A stretch of 56,330 nucleotides of DNA, from positions 1-56,330 of the forward strand of contig CAUZEA010000028.1 of NCBI GenBank assembly GCA_963578605.1, given 5' to 3'. Origin of the DNA: JAKVCB01 sp963578605. Lineage in GTDB: Bacteria; Planctomycetota; Planctomycetia; Pirellulales; Lacipirellulaceae. The notes under the pieces were generated by a model. The model saw only the letters and a program-made list of their open reading frames with translations. It was not told the DNA's origin and ran no database searches. This document shows positions 18,905-26,936 of this stretch, piece after piece (the stretch's first letter is position 1; every line of letters begins with the position of its first letter). The position numbers and the translations under genes were made by a program.

Positions 18905-20026
18905 TTACATGGTCTGTTCGAGCGTCGCGGGTCCGGTACCGCTTTTCGGATCTATTCGCCATGGCCATTCTGTCGAGTTGAAGGGAACCAGCGGCGGCAG
19001 AACCGGCGACATATTCCGTTGTTTGCACTGCTCTTCAATTGCCCGGCGCGCTCCTTCGCCAAGCAGTTCGTAATCCATGAGATAGTAGTTGCCAAAGTAG
19101 ACCTTGCCGAGCACCCGGTCGGAGAGGATGCGTGTCAACAAATCAAGCATTGTTTCCTTCGTGGTAACAAAAGTGCAAGATTCGAGCAGCAGGAGTCTTT
19201 TGTGGATTGCGTCCTTACCCATGTACTGAACAAGGACGCTGAAGAGGATATCGTTTTGACGGGTCACGTAAATCGTGTTCGCCACGGCATAGAGTTTGTC
19301 CCAATCCTCGCCGAGCAACTTTTTCCACGCGTCGAGTACTGTCATCCAGTGCGACACCTGCGCTTCCGCGGCGATCCAGATGACCTTCGTGGCCAGTGGC
19401 TTGAAGCGATGCGCAAACCCCTCAAGATCCTCATAGGTAAACGTGTCGTATTTCAAACACGCTTCCATGAAGGACACGTTGTTGGTCAGGACGGCTTCGA
19501 GAGTAGCGAGTTTGTCCGCATCGATTTTCAAGTCATTGAGCGTGTTTAGGGCCGACTTGTTCCGGCTGAGAAACGCACGCATCGGTGCCTGCCAGGATTT
19601 ATCCGACGGGGCACTCAAGTACGGCGCAGTCAGTTCATACATGGCCATTGCGCTATGACCGCATGACTTCGCGAGTTGATATTCGATGGGGGGTGGAGGA
19701 GCCGTGATCGGCTCTTGTCCTGGTCGGTAAAGAATCATCTGCCCGCCAGCACCGGTAAAACGCGCCAGGAGGACCGGCCGTTCACTGAGCAGGTTTGCCT
19801 TGAACTTCTGCAAAGCGTTGTCATAGATCGGCATCATTGCCTTGTCGAGAACGAGGACATTGCTTTCAGCCACCGCCTGTGGACTGGCCGCTTGCAGTGT
19901 CGGCGGCGACACCGTGTGCAGATAATTAGGTAGTTTGTCGTCTGAAAATGTGGACATTGCCCCGCCGCTCGTCCAGCCAAAGGCAAGCACGGTCAAGACG
20001 GCCATTTTTGTTTTTACTGTTGCCAT
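18905..20026 (-). CDS. Secreted protein of unknown function (373 aa)
   Basis: It starts MATVKTKMAVLTVLAFGWTS, a plausible signal peptide, and is otherwise soluble and rich in helices (LATLEAVLTNNVSFMEACLK, FAHRFKPLATKVIWIAAEAQ). A proline stretch (APPPPIEYQ) lies near residue 113, followed by a CGHSAMAMYELTAPYLS segment. I do not recognise a family. The C terminus reaches into the DNA just after the sulfotransferase duplication and may be extended by it. It precedes the molybdenum-hydroxylase operon on the same strand with a 52-bp gap, but its composition looks more like the surrounding GC-richer genome than that operon. Confidence 0.6.
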   Translation of the reverse strand: MATVKTKMAVLTVLAFGWTSGGAMSTFSDDKLPNYLHTVSPPTLQAASPQAVAESNVLVLDKAMMPIYDNALQKFKANLLSERPVLLARFTGAGGQMILYRPGQEPITAPPPPIEYQLAKSCGHSAMAMYELTAPYLSAPSDKSWQAPMRAFLSRNKSALNTLNDLKIDADKLATLEAVLTNNVSFMEACLKYDTFTYEDLEGFAHRFKPLATKVIWIAAEAQVSHWMTVLDAWKKLLGEDWDKLYAVANTIYVTRQNDILFSVLVQYMGKDAIHKRLLLLESCTFVTTKETMLDLLTRILSDRVLGKVYFGNYYLMDYELLGEGARRAIEEQCKQRNMSPVLPPLVPFNSTEWPWRIDPKSGTGPATLEQTM

Positions 20027-20078
20027 GTTGTTTTCCCTGCAAATGCAATTGTTAGACCGATCAAGAATGCGGAAATTT

Positions 20079-20660
20079 TTAGTCTAGGTCACGCGGTGAA
20101 TCAATATCTTGAATAACGGTTGGATCGGTCACGTCTAGATACTTTATCCGGTCAGAGTTTTTTCTAAACCATCGGTTGAGGCCACCTGATAAATCGGCCT
20201 CGGATAATTCTTTAAACAAACCATTGGGAATGGCGGTTGGATGACCTCCTTTGTGGTGATAACGGGGGATGATGATATGCTCTGGGTCGTTCCTGGAATT
20301 TTCAATTAATGATGACAGGGTATGGTGAGTTACAAAGGGATGGTCTCCTGGATAGAGGAGTATCCTGTCGGCATTATTTCGCTGAATAACAGTATCCAAG
20401 CCAAGTTGAAAGGAATGACTCATTTCTGCGTCCGGGTCGCTGATGACCGAAGTATATTGCCTGGTTCCAAGCGCCTGTTGAATAAGGTCCGCATCGTGAC
20501 CCATCACAACGACCATTTCACGACATGCTTTTTCCAGTAAATCAAAAGAAGTTGCGAGTAAGGTGCTGTCCCCATCGGGATAAGGCCAGGGTAAGAGTTG
20601 CTTGGTTTGTCCCATCCTTCGAGAACGCCCAGCGGCTAACAATAAACCGGTAAACTTCAT
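20079..20660 (-). CDS. mocA: MocA-like molybdenum cofactor cytidylyltransferase
   Basis: The 193-residue protein has the nucleotidyltransferase signature LLLAAGRSRRMGQTKQLLPW at residues 6-25, the DHPFVT metal-binding motif in LLYPGDHPFVTHHTLSSL, and HHKGGHPTAIPNGLFKEL, typical of MobA/MocA/MobB-type enzymes associated with xanthine-dehydrogenase-family hydroxylases. It would transfer CMP to molybdopterin to make the cytosine dinucleotide cofactor. It is the last gene of the leftward operon, and its ATG overlaps the stop of the hydroxylase by 4 nt (20657-20660), so translation is coupled. Confidence 0.8.
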   Translation of the reverse strand: MKFTGLLLAAGRSRRMGQTKQLLPWPYPDGDSTLLATSFDLLEKACREMVVVMGHDADLIQQALGTRQYTSVISDPDAEMSHSFQLGLDTVIQRNNADRILLYPGDHPFVTHHTLSSLIENSRNDPEHIIIPRYHHKGGHPTAIPNGLFKELSEADLSGGLNRWFRKNSDRIKYLDVTDPTVIQDIDSPRDLD

Positions 20661-23389
20661 TGTTTTTTGCGCAGTCCTTTTAAAACGGTATGAGGCATCA
20701 AAGGCATTTGTCGATAACGAACCCCGGTCGCCCGGGCCACCGCATTGGCTATGGCCGGAGCAACGCCGTGGATCCCTAATTCACCGAGCGCTTTTGCACC
20801 GACGAGACTGAATTGATCCTCGGTATCAATAAAAATGGTTTTTATATTCGGAGAATCCGCCATGGCTGGTAAGCGATAATGTCTTAAAGCAGCATTTTCT
20901 ACGGCACCATGTTCATTAATCAGCACACGCTCATTCAATATCCAGCCGATCCCTTGCATAATGGCACCCTCTTGTTGTCCTTGGCAAATCATTGGATTCA
21001 CGCGGACACCTACATCCGAGGCTTCGATAAAATCCAGAACACGGATATGGCCATCGAACGTGTTCACCGCCACCCGGGCTCCGTGCGCTGCATAGGCAAT
21101 ACTACTGGGATCGGGTTGGTGAACCCTAACCACTTGCAATTCTCTGCCCTGAGAATGAGCGTAGTCATAAATCTCTTTCAGAGTATGTTGCTGGGAGCCA
21201 CATATGACCTGGTCGCCTTTGAGTTGGCATTGCTCCGTTTCACAATTGCTGAGCTCGGAGGCTTCCCGCAACAGCCTTTCTTTTAATGCCTTGGCAGCCC
21301 GGACAGCAGCTCCTCCACCAATGAACATTGTGGTGCCGGCAAAAGTCCCCGTGTCCCATACCTCGTCAGCAGTATTGCCAGCATGTAAATTAATTTTGTC
21401 GGTGGTGGTATTCAGGTTTTCCGCAACAATTTGAGTCAGGGTGGTGTCGGAACTATTGCCGCAATCGGCGGCCCCGGTGTAGTAGTGATAATCACCCTCT
21501 GGCGATAATCTTATTTTTGCCGTGGAACGATGTTGGGTGGGCGGACTGCATTTTTGCGCGGCTATGGAAACACCAGTCCCAATTCGCCAACCATCCTCTT
21601 CAGAGTAAGGATGGTCATTTTCTTGAGTCTTTTGAATTTCCTTTTCGACGGCATCGATACATTCCATGAATCCATAACTGCCATATTCATATTTGCCGTG
21701 GTCTTCTTCAAAAGCGGTTAATGGATCCCCGGGTTTAATTGCGTTCCTGCGCCGCAACTCCAGGGGATCCATACTCAACAATTCAGAGACTTCATCCAGA
21801 TGACATTCCAGGGCATGAAAAACCTGCGTAGCTCCATACCCTCGAAAAGCCCCGGAGGGAACATTATTGGTATAAACAGACTTGGCTACTACCTTTTTAT
21901 TCCTGCAACGATATATGGAAAAAGGTTCACTGGAAGCGGAGAGTAAGGTTTCGCCGGAATGATTGGCGTAGGCTCCCGTATTATAAAGAAAATCCAAGCT
22001 CATCGCCGTTAAGGTTCCATCCCTTTTATGCCCGGTCTTCATTTTGATTTTTGCCGGGTGACGATAAACGGCTGCGATAAACTCTTCTTCTCGAGTGAAG
22101 TCAAACTTCACAGGTTGTTTTGTCTTCAAGGTGGCTAAAACTGCCAGATCTTCTGTGAGGACTTCTTGCTTGGCGCCAAAGCCTCCGCCAACATGCTCTT
22201 TAAATAAATTGACCTGTGGAATCGGTAGTCCAAAGATATAAGCGATTTTTTCGCGGGCTATATAAGGTGCTTGAGTACTGGTGCGGACGGAGATTTTCCC
22301 ATCATCATTCACCCAGGCAATCGAGCAGTGAGGTTCAAGATGGGCGTGTTGAACTCGGGAAGTTTCCATCAAGGATTCGTGAATGAGATCGGCCTCTTCA
22401 AATCCCTTATCGATGTCTCCGACGCCACCTTCTAAGGACAAAATTAGATTTCCCTTGGGGCGAAGCAGGACGGATCCAATCGATTCATTGTGGACGAGGG
22501 GTGCACCTGGTTTGAGGGCCTCTTCCGGATCAAAAACCGCTGGTAATTTGTCGTATTCAACCTCAATTAAGCGACAAGCCACCTGAGCCTGGCTGTCGGT
22601 TGCTGCGACCACCGCAGCCACTCGCTGACCCACAAATCGAAGAGTTCTATCCAGGACTAAGGTGTCATCGGCATCGACTCTGGAGTCTTCGTGACAGGCC
22701 GTTGAAAATTTACGCGGAGGAGAATCTTCCCAAGTCAAGACCGTGTGTACCCCAGGAACTGCTTTGGCTTTTTCTGTTTTAATACTTTTAATGAACCCAT
22801 GGGCAATGGGAGATCGCAGTACTCGTAGATGCAATAAATTTTTGGGGTGGTAATCCCCGGCATAACGGGTTTGCCCTGTGATAATACCTTGCGTATCCCG
22901 ATGGGGTTGGGAGGCACCGACTCCAGTTTCTTTTTCCCCGTTTAAATTAATTCTGGATATCTTATGACAGGCATCGCTAATAGAACGGTACCCCGTGCAA
23001 CGACAAAGGTTTCCTTTCAGTTTCTGAGGCAAATCATCAAAGTCTCCATCCTTTAAGGAACTCAAGGTCATCAGCATGCCAGAGGTACAAAAGCCACATT
23101 GAAACCCCTGGGCTTGGGCAAAAGCCTCCTGCATGGGTGATAACTTCCCGTCTTTTGCCAGCCCAGAGAGCGTCGTAATAGATTTTTTATGGCAACGAGG
23201 TGCAGGTACCAGGCAGCTGTGCACCGGTTCGCCGTCTAACCAGACAGTGCATGCACCACAATCTCCTTGGTCACAACCTCGACGGACGTCAAAATAACCC
23301 AGGTCATGGAGTAATGCCCGCAGGCACCCTCCTGGTTCCAATTCTGTATTAATATCCTCGCCGTTAATGTTAAGTTTAATTTTAGGCAT
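20657..23389 (-). CDS. Fused [2Fe-2S]/Mo subunit of xanthine-dehydrogenase-family hydroxylase
   Basis: This 910-residue chain joins the small Fe-S and large Mo subunits. Cys39, 44, 47 and 59 (GCDQGDCGACTVWLDGEPVHSC) bind a plant-type cluster; Cys98, 101, 129 and 131 (QCGFCTSG, GNLCRCTGY) bind the second. The hammerhead domain starts near TRYAGDYHPKNLLHLRVLRS, followed by the Mo-pterin domain with EHVGGGFGAKQ and GAFRGYGATQ. GAKALGELG carries the catalytic Glu870. Length and order match aldehyde oxidoreductase MOP of Desulfovibrio gigas (907 residues, Glu869), but here a separate FAD subunit lies upstream. The substrate is an aldehyde or N-heterocycle and cannot be specified. Composition is AT-richer than neighbours. 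Confidence 0.87.
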   Translation of the reverse strand: MPKIKLNINGEDINTELEPGGCLRALLHDLGYFDVRRGCDQGDCGACTVWLDGEPVHSCLVPAPRCHKKSITTLSGLAKDGKLSPMQEAFAQAQGFQCGFCTSGMLMTLSSLKDGDFDDLPQKLKGNLCRCTGYRSISDACHKISRINLNGEKETGVGASQPHRDTQGIITGQTRYAGDYHPKNLLHLRVLRSPIAHGFIKSIKTEKAKAVPGVHTVLTWEDSPPRKFSTACHEDSRVDADDTLVLDRTLRFVGQRVAAVVAATDSQAQVACRLIEVEYDKLPAVFDPEEALKPGAPLVHNESIGSVLLRPKGNLILSLEGGVGDIDKGFEEADLIHESLMETSRVQHAHLEPHCSIAWVNDDGKISVRTSTQAPYIAREKIAYIFGLPIPQVNLFKEHVGGGFGAKQEVLTEDLAVLATLKTKQPVKFDFTREEEFIAAVYRHPAKIKMKTGHKRDGTLTAMSLDFLYNTGAYANHSGETLLSASSEPFSIYRCRNKKVVAKSVYTNNVPSGAFRGYGATQVFHALECHLDEVSELLSMDPLELRRRNAIKPGDPLTAFEEDHGKYEYGSYGFMECIDAVEKEIQKTQENDHPYSEEDGWRIGTGVSIAAQKCSPPTQHRSTAKIRLSPEGDYHYYTGAADCGNSSDTTLTQIVAENLNTTTDKINLHAGNTADEVWDTGTFAGTTMFIGGGAAVRAAKALKERLLREASELSNCETEQCQLKGDQVICGSQQHTLKEIYDYAHSQGRELQVVRVHQPDPSSIAYAAHGARVAVNTFDGHIRVLDFIEASDVGVRVNPMICQGQQEGAIMQGIGWILNERVLINEHGAVENAALRHYRLPAMADSPNIKTIFIDTEDQFSLVGAKALGELGIHGVAPAIANAVARATGVRYRQMPLMPHTVLKGLRKKQ

Positions 23390-24206
23390 TGCTCGTTAAC
23401 TTCTTCCGTAATACTTCGCTGAGGTAGTACGTCATCTCTTGACGATAAAAAACATCTCCGTGCTGATCATCAAAATAGGTCTCTTGAGGAATCGTTGATT
23501 GAATGGCATCGGACAGTTGTTCCTTGGTGGGAACGTCATCAAAGGCGATTTGATAGGGTCGCACCACCGATGCAGTGATGGTGAATTCAACGGATTTTGA
23601 CTCCGGGTCTTTTGTGGCAATGATGAGAGCCGCGGAGCGACCAATGGGAGTCAGGGCACGGTATTCAATCAACGCCTCCCTTTGTAACCAGCTTTTTTCG
23701 ATTTGAATGTTTCTTAAGATTTCACCAGGCTTCAGCACGTTTTTTTGATTGCCGATATGAAATTTCATGGCCGGTATCTGATGATCGTTTTTATCCTGGG
23801 AAATGATGGAATAATTTGCATGTAGAGCCGTGGCAAAACTTATCATGGCCCCTGCCGGTAGCGACATGCAGATATTGCCACCCACGGTAGCGGCATTAAA
23901 TATCTTAAAGGAGGCCGATAAGGCTTCGGCGCATCGTTTAATTAACGAAGATGCACGCCATTCTTTGGGACAATCAAGATCAATCAATTTTCGAATGGTG
24001 CAGGTGGAAGCAATTTCAAGACCATTGTCGGTGATTTGAACGGGATCCCAGTTAAGCGACATCAGGTCGACCATGGTATCGACGTCAGGCTGAGGCTCTG
24101 AATAGAGCCAGGTGCCACCTGCTACATAGGAATGCCCGGATTCCCAGGGAACGAGTTCCTCCTCAGAATCCGGTAGTAGATATCTTTTCACACCAGCTAA
24201 GTTCAT
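23382..24206 (-). CDS. FAD-binding subunit of the molybdenum hydroxylase
   Basis: The 274-residue protein is a CoxM/XdhB-type flavin subunit. SYVAGGTWLYSEPQPDVDTM corresponds to the AGGTDL flavin-binding motif, and FNAATVGGNICMSLPAGAMI matches the TIGGN pyrophosphate-binding motif. The C-terminal CO-dehydrogenase flavoprotein domain follows. It would pass electrons from the iron-sulfur clusters to an acceptor. GGAAGG lies 7 nt before the ATG, and the stop overlaps the start of the fused subunit by 8 nt. It is preceded by a decayed xdhC relic, so the original operon order was xdhC, FAD subunit, fused subunit, mocA. Confidence 0.85.
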   Translation of the reverse strand: MNLAGVKRYLLPDSEEELVPWESGHSYVAGGTWLYSEPQPDVDTMVDLMSLNWDPVQITDNGLEIASTCTIRKLIDLDCPKEWRASSLIKRCAEALSASFKIFNAATVGGNICMSLPAGAMISFATALHANYSIISQDKNDHQIPAMKFHIGNQKNVLKPGEILRNIQIEKSWLQREALIEYRALTPIGRSAALIIATKDPESKSVEFTITASVVRPYQIAFDDVPTKEQLSDAIQSTIPQETYFDDQHGDVFYRQEMTYYLSEVLRKKLTSNA

Positions 24207-24235
24207 GGGTAGCCTTCCAGGTTCATGGGTATCAA

Positions 24236-24583
24236 TTATCCGTCATAAGACAAAATATTTTGATGGGGCCATTGAATTTCATTTTTGCCGTGGATAATTT
24301 CTGCGGTCACACTCACGGCAAGTTCTTTGAGAGTCTGGTTATTGATTGGGACACCAATAGGTCCACACAAGTTTTCTGATTGCTATCTTGGAACCCCCTG
24401 CTCAAGAAGCCAGCTTTTTATTTTTGTGATTTTGACCGAACTTTTAGTCGCGCCATAGTAGGCGGATTCTCTATGAATGATGCACAGTAGAGCTTCCACA
24501 TTCTCGTTGACCAAAACAGTCGTGACAATAACCTGGTTAAAAAAACCGAGTGAGATCAGCCTGATGGAACGTGCTGACCCAAG
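24236..24583 (-). pseudogene. XdhC-like accessory protein relic
   Basis: One frame encodes QVIVTTVLVNENVEALLCII, then YYGATKSSVKITKIKSWLLE and, after an in-frame TAG at 24383-24385, CGPIGVPINNQTLKELAVSV and TAEIIHG. This matches the C-terminal Rossmann domain of XdhC/CoxI proteins (VTTHD-like strand, YIG-x-x-GS motif and the PIG(L/V)xI motif). XdhC proteins sulfurate and insert the molybdenum cofactor into xanthine-dehydrogenase-family enzymes. The frame is closed upstream by a TGA at 24584-24586, and the N-terminal domain is missing, so the gene is truncated as well as interrupted. It ends 29 bp before the FAD-subunit gene. Confidence 0.75.
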
Positions 24584-25141
24584 TCAGAATAGCTGCAGAC
24601 GATTTTATGATTCGCATGGACGTTTTGGCGTTTGGAAAGGACCCCCGGCTCGGAAATCTGGAACGGTCGTATAGGATGAAAATAATTTAGCATGTCGGCA
24701 ATCGCCAGGTCCACATACCCGCTTCCAGTCATGTAAGCGGCTTCACACTTCCTGATATTTTCTTGATATCTCCATTCCACCTCACCATCCCACTCAACGG
24801 CCGGCTTGATGGGATCGATTTTCGAGGTATCTACAAAAATGCTCTTGCCATCCAAGGACAGAGGCACAGTTTTTTTCTTCGATGAACTTGAAACCGGGGT
24901 CGACCAGGCCCGGGTTATTAAGTCGTTCGATGGATCTATGGATAAAAGTTATTCTCCAGAACAGGCCATCGGTCGCGTCAAGAGGTTTGTTTTTATTGAA
25001 TGTATCCTGATCTCCTCCTTGCCGTATATCGTGGTTGCCTCGCAGGTTTTTTACACCCAACCAACTTTGGGTCACCCTGGTCTGAAAATACTCGGTCTCT
25101 GGAAATATCCCCCAGCGGGATTGTCGAGAAACGAGGCGCAA
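24556..25141 (-). pseudogene. Unknown gene, frameshifted in a T tract
   Basis: Two overlapping frames join smoothly: PLDATDGLFWRITFIHRSIE and NNPGLVDPGFKFIEEK in the first part, then PLSLDGKSIFVDTSKIDPIK and KCEAAYMTGSGYVDLAIADM in the second. The shift falls at a run of seven T bases at about 24870-24876, so it is either a slippage mutation or a sequencing error. I do not recognise the family. The C terminus overlaps the start of the XdhC relic on the same strand, which suggests a deletion joined two genes here. Confidence 0.5.
25094..25118. repeat. Dispersed 25-bp repeat, copy 2
   Basis: Same sequence as 18838-18862 apart from one base. It lies inside the 5' part of the frameshifted unknown gene. 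Confidence 0.6.
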
Positions 25142-25201
25142 CCTCTACGCCACCTTTCCCGCTGGCTTCTTTACCGCAAGACCGCATGGCCTCTCGGCTG
25201 G

Positions 25202-26194
25202 TCACTCGGTGGTGGCTTCGATTGCTGCTTCAGTAGCGGGTGATTCGGTAGCGGGTGATTCGGTAGCGGGTAGTGGGCGGAAATTCAGGACAAACAATAC
25301 CCCAGTGGCAACCAACAGGCCACCCACAGCCTGATAAATATGCAACGAAGAGTTGAGAAATAGCACGGACTCCACGGCTACCAGCGCCGGGATTATCAGT
25401 GTGAACAGCGACGCGGTCGTGGCACCAATCCTGCTGATTACATATCCCATGAGGAAGAGATACAGTCCGCCCATCCCAATCCCTACGAAGAGAACCGAAC
25501 CCCAAAGCCCGCGCGAATATTCCAGTGGATGCAAATCCGTCATCGCGTGATGAATAAAGCCTGGCAAAAGAATGATAGTTGCCACCAAAAGGAGCCCGAA
25601 CAACCCTTCACTCGGCGAGGGGTGTACATCCCAACGTTTCAGCAGAACCAGGTAAAGGCTTCCAAACGTGGAAGCAACAAGAATCCATAGAAACTCGATA
25701 TGGGGGTCGAAGTTGCGCAAGTGTTCCAGGTCGCCATGGAATGCAAAGATGGCTGATCCGAAGAAGGCGAGGATGAGTCCCAGGATTTGTAGGTACGAAA
25801 GTCGCTCATTGAGAAGGAACACCGAGAAGATGATCGTCATGAGTGGAACCGCCAGGACACCGACGCTGATGTCGGTCAATTTAGGAGAATTTAAAGCCAT
25901 GTAGACGAACCAGGGTCGAAGTACCAGTCCGCTAAGCACCAACGCAAATGTTTTCAGCTTGTTCTGCTTGATAAACTCGATGATGTGCCCCCGACTCAAC
26001 AACGCGAGCGGCAACAGAAAAAGAGCCCCAATCGAAGTTCGCCAGAAGACCAAAGTAAAAGCTGGAATCTCCTGCACGGCGCGATTTCCGAATATGAAAT
26101 TTCCGGACACGATCAGCATCGCAATCAGCAGGCAAGCATAGGCCAAAATATTTTGTGATTTAATGACGGATTTCCTGTTTTTTGAGGGGCGCAC
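25202..26194 (-). CDS. EamA/DMT-superfamily permease
   Basis: The 330-residue membrane protein has about ten hydrophobic helices in two halves of the EamA type: LAYACLLIAMLIVSGNFIFG begins the first half and FRTSIGALFLLPLALL, VGVLAVPLMTIIFSVFLLNE (the characteristic ending of the first EamA repeat) follow. The second half shows GLYLFLMGYVISRIGATTAS and LIIPALVAVESVLFLNSS. Such permeases export amino acids, nucleosides or other metabolites; the substrate is unknown. The C-terminal tail contains a pentapeptide repeat (ATESP, ATESP, ATEA) encoded by a 15-bp DNA repeat (GTAGCGGGTGATTCG on the plus strand, from 25233). It is intact and follows AT-rich decayed DNA. Confidence 0.8.
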   Translation of the reverse strand: MRPSKNRKSVIKSQNILAYACLLIAMLIVSGNFIFGNRAVQEIPAFTLVFWRTSIGALFLLPLALLSRGHIIEFIKQNKLKTFALVLSGLVLRPWFVYMALNSPKLTDISVGVLAVPLMTIIFSVFLLNERLSYLQILGLILAFFGSAIFAFHGDLEHLRNFDPHIEFLWILVASTFGSLYLVLLKRWDVHPSPSEGLFGLLLVATIILLPGFIHHAMTDLHPLEYSRGLWGSVLFVGIGMGGLYLFLMGYVISRIGATTASLFTLIIPALVAVESVLFLNSSLHIYQAVGGLLVATGVLFVLNFRPLPATESPATESPATEAAIEATTE

Positions 26195-26660
26195 GGGACG
26201 CGTTTCTAGAGAATCTGGTTCTGCGATTTATCAGCACAGATACGGTTTTACCCGTTTTTAGGCTGCCGTGAGTTCGTCACGATTTTCACCGTTTAAGAAC
26301 GTCAAATGAATCGATCGGTGTCTTGAAATATGGGTCAAGATTACAGCGAGGCAAGCTCCTCTAACCAGACCCGCAATATTCTGCAGAAAGGCGACATGCA
26401 GGGATGGCAAAAAGGTTGGAAGCCACCAATTTCCGCACGACAAATGCCCTGCTGCCGTGCCAAATCGAACCAAGTTTTCTGAAAAAACTCGGCCACGGCC
26501 AGATTCCACAAGTGCCGCACTCTATCACAAAGATGCCCTCTCGTAGAGGGGGATACCTCCCCCTGAACGCAGGGTTTGCGGTGAGTTCGTCGTGTGCCCC
26601 CGTGGCTTGGTGAAAAGGGTGGCCTCGCATTTTGGTCATTCTGTCGGAATAACCGCTTCG
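26195..26660. other. Non-coding stretch with a G/C hairpin
   Basis: No gene recognised. A perfect hairpin AGGGGGA-TACC-TCCCCCT lies at 26547-26564 without a T tract. Confidence 0.45.
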
Positions 26661-26846
26661 ATGCTGAGTTACCCACCTGGTGAGACACCAACGGCAGCAA
26701 CCGGTGCGTCGGCGAATGGCTGTACCTTCGTCGGCAGCGGCATTAAACCGAGTGGTAACACCGAGGCGTGGAGTGCCACGATCCTTGCAATGTCACACAT
26801 CATTCTGGTGCTTGTCGGCTTCGCTTCCCTGGTTGGCGGCGGGTGA
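26661..26846 (+). pseudogene. PEP-CTERM protein relic (C-terminal end)
   Basis: The frame encodes ASANGCTFVGSGIKPSGNTE, AWSATILAM and VLVGFASLVGGG, which match the end of the intact neighbour (VSADGHTFVGYGVNPTGDSE, AWIATIPD, FGFASLVGCG). The PEP motif itself (VPEPSC in the neighbour) is lost, and no signal peptide or HAF repeats remain upstream. It therefore represents the leftover 3' end of a tandemly duplicated HAF-repeat PEP-CTERM gene. Confidence 0.75.
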
Positions 26847-26936
26847 CGACACAGCAGGCGATCAAGCCAATCGTGACCAACCCTTTCATCATCCAACAAA
26901 TTTAGCACCCCATAAAACCTGGCAGGAGAAAATCAC

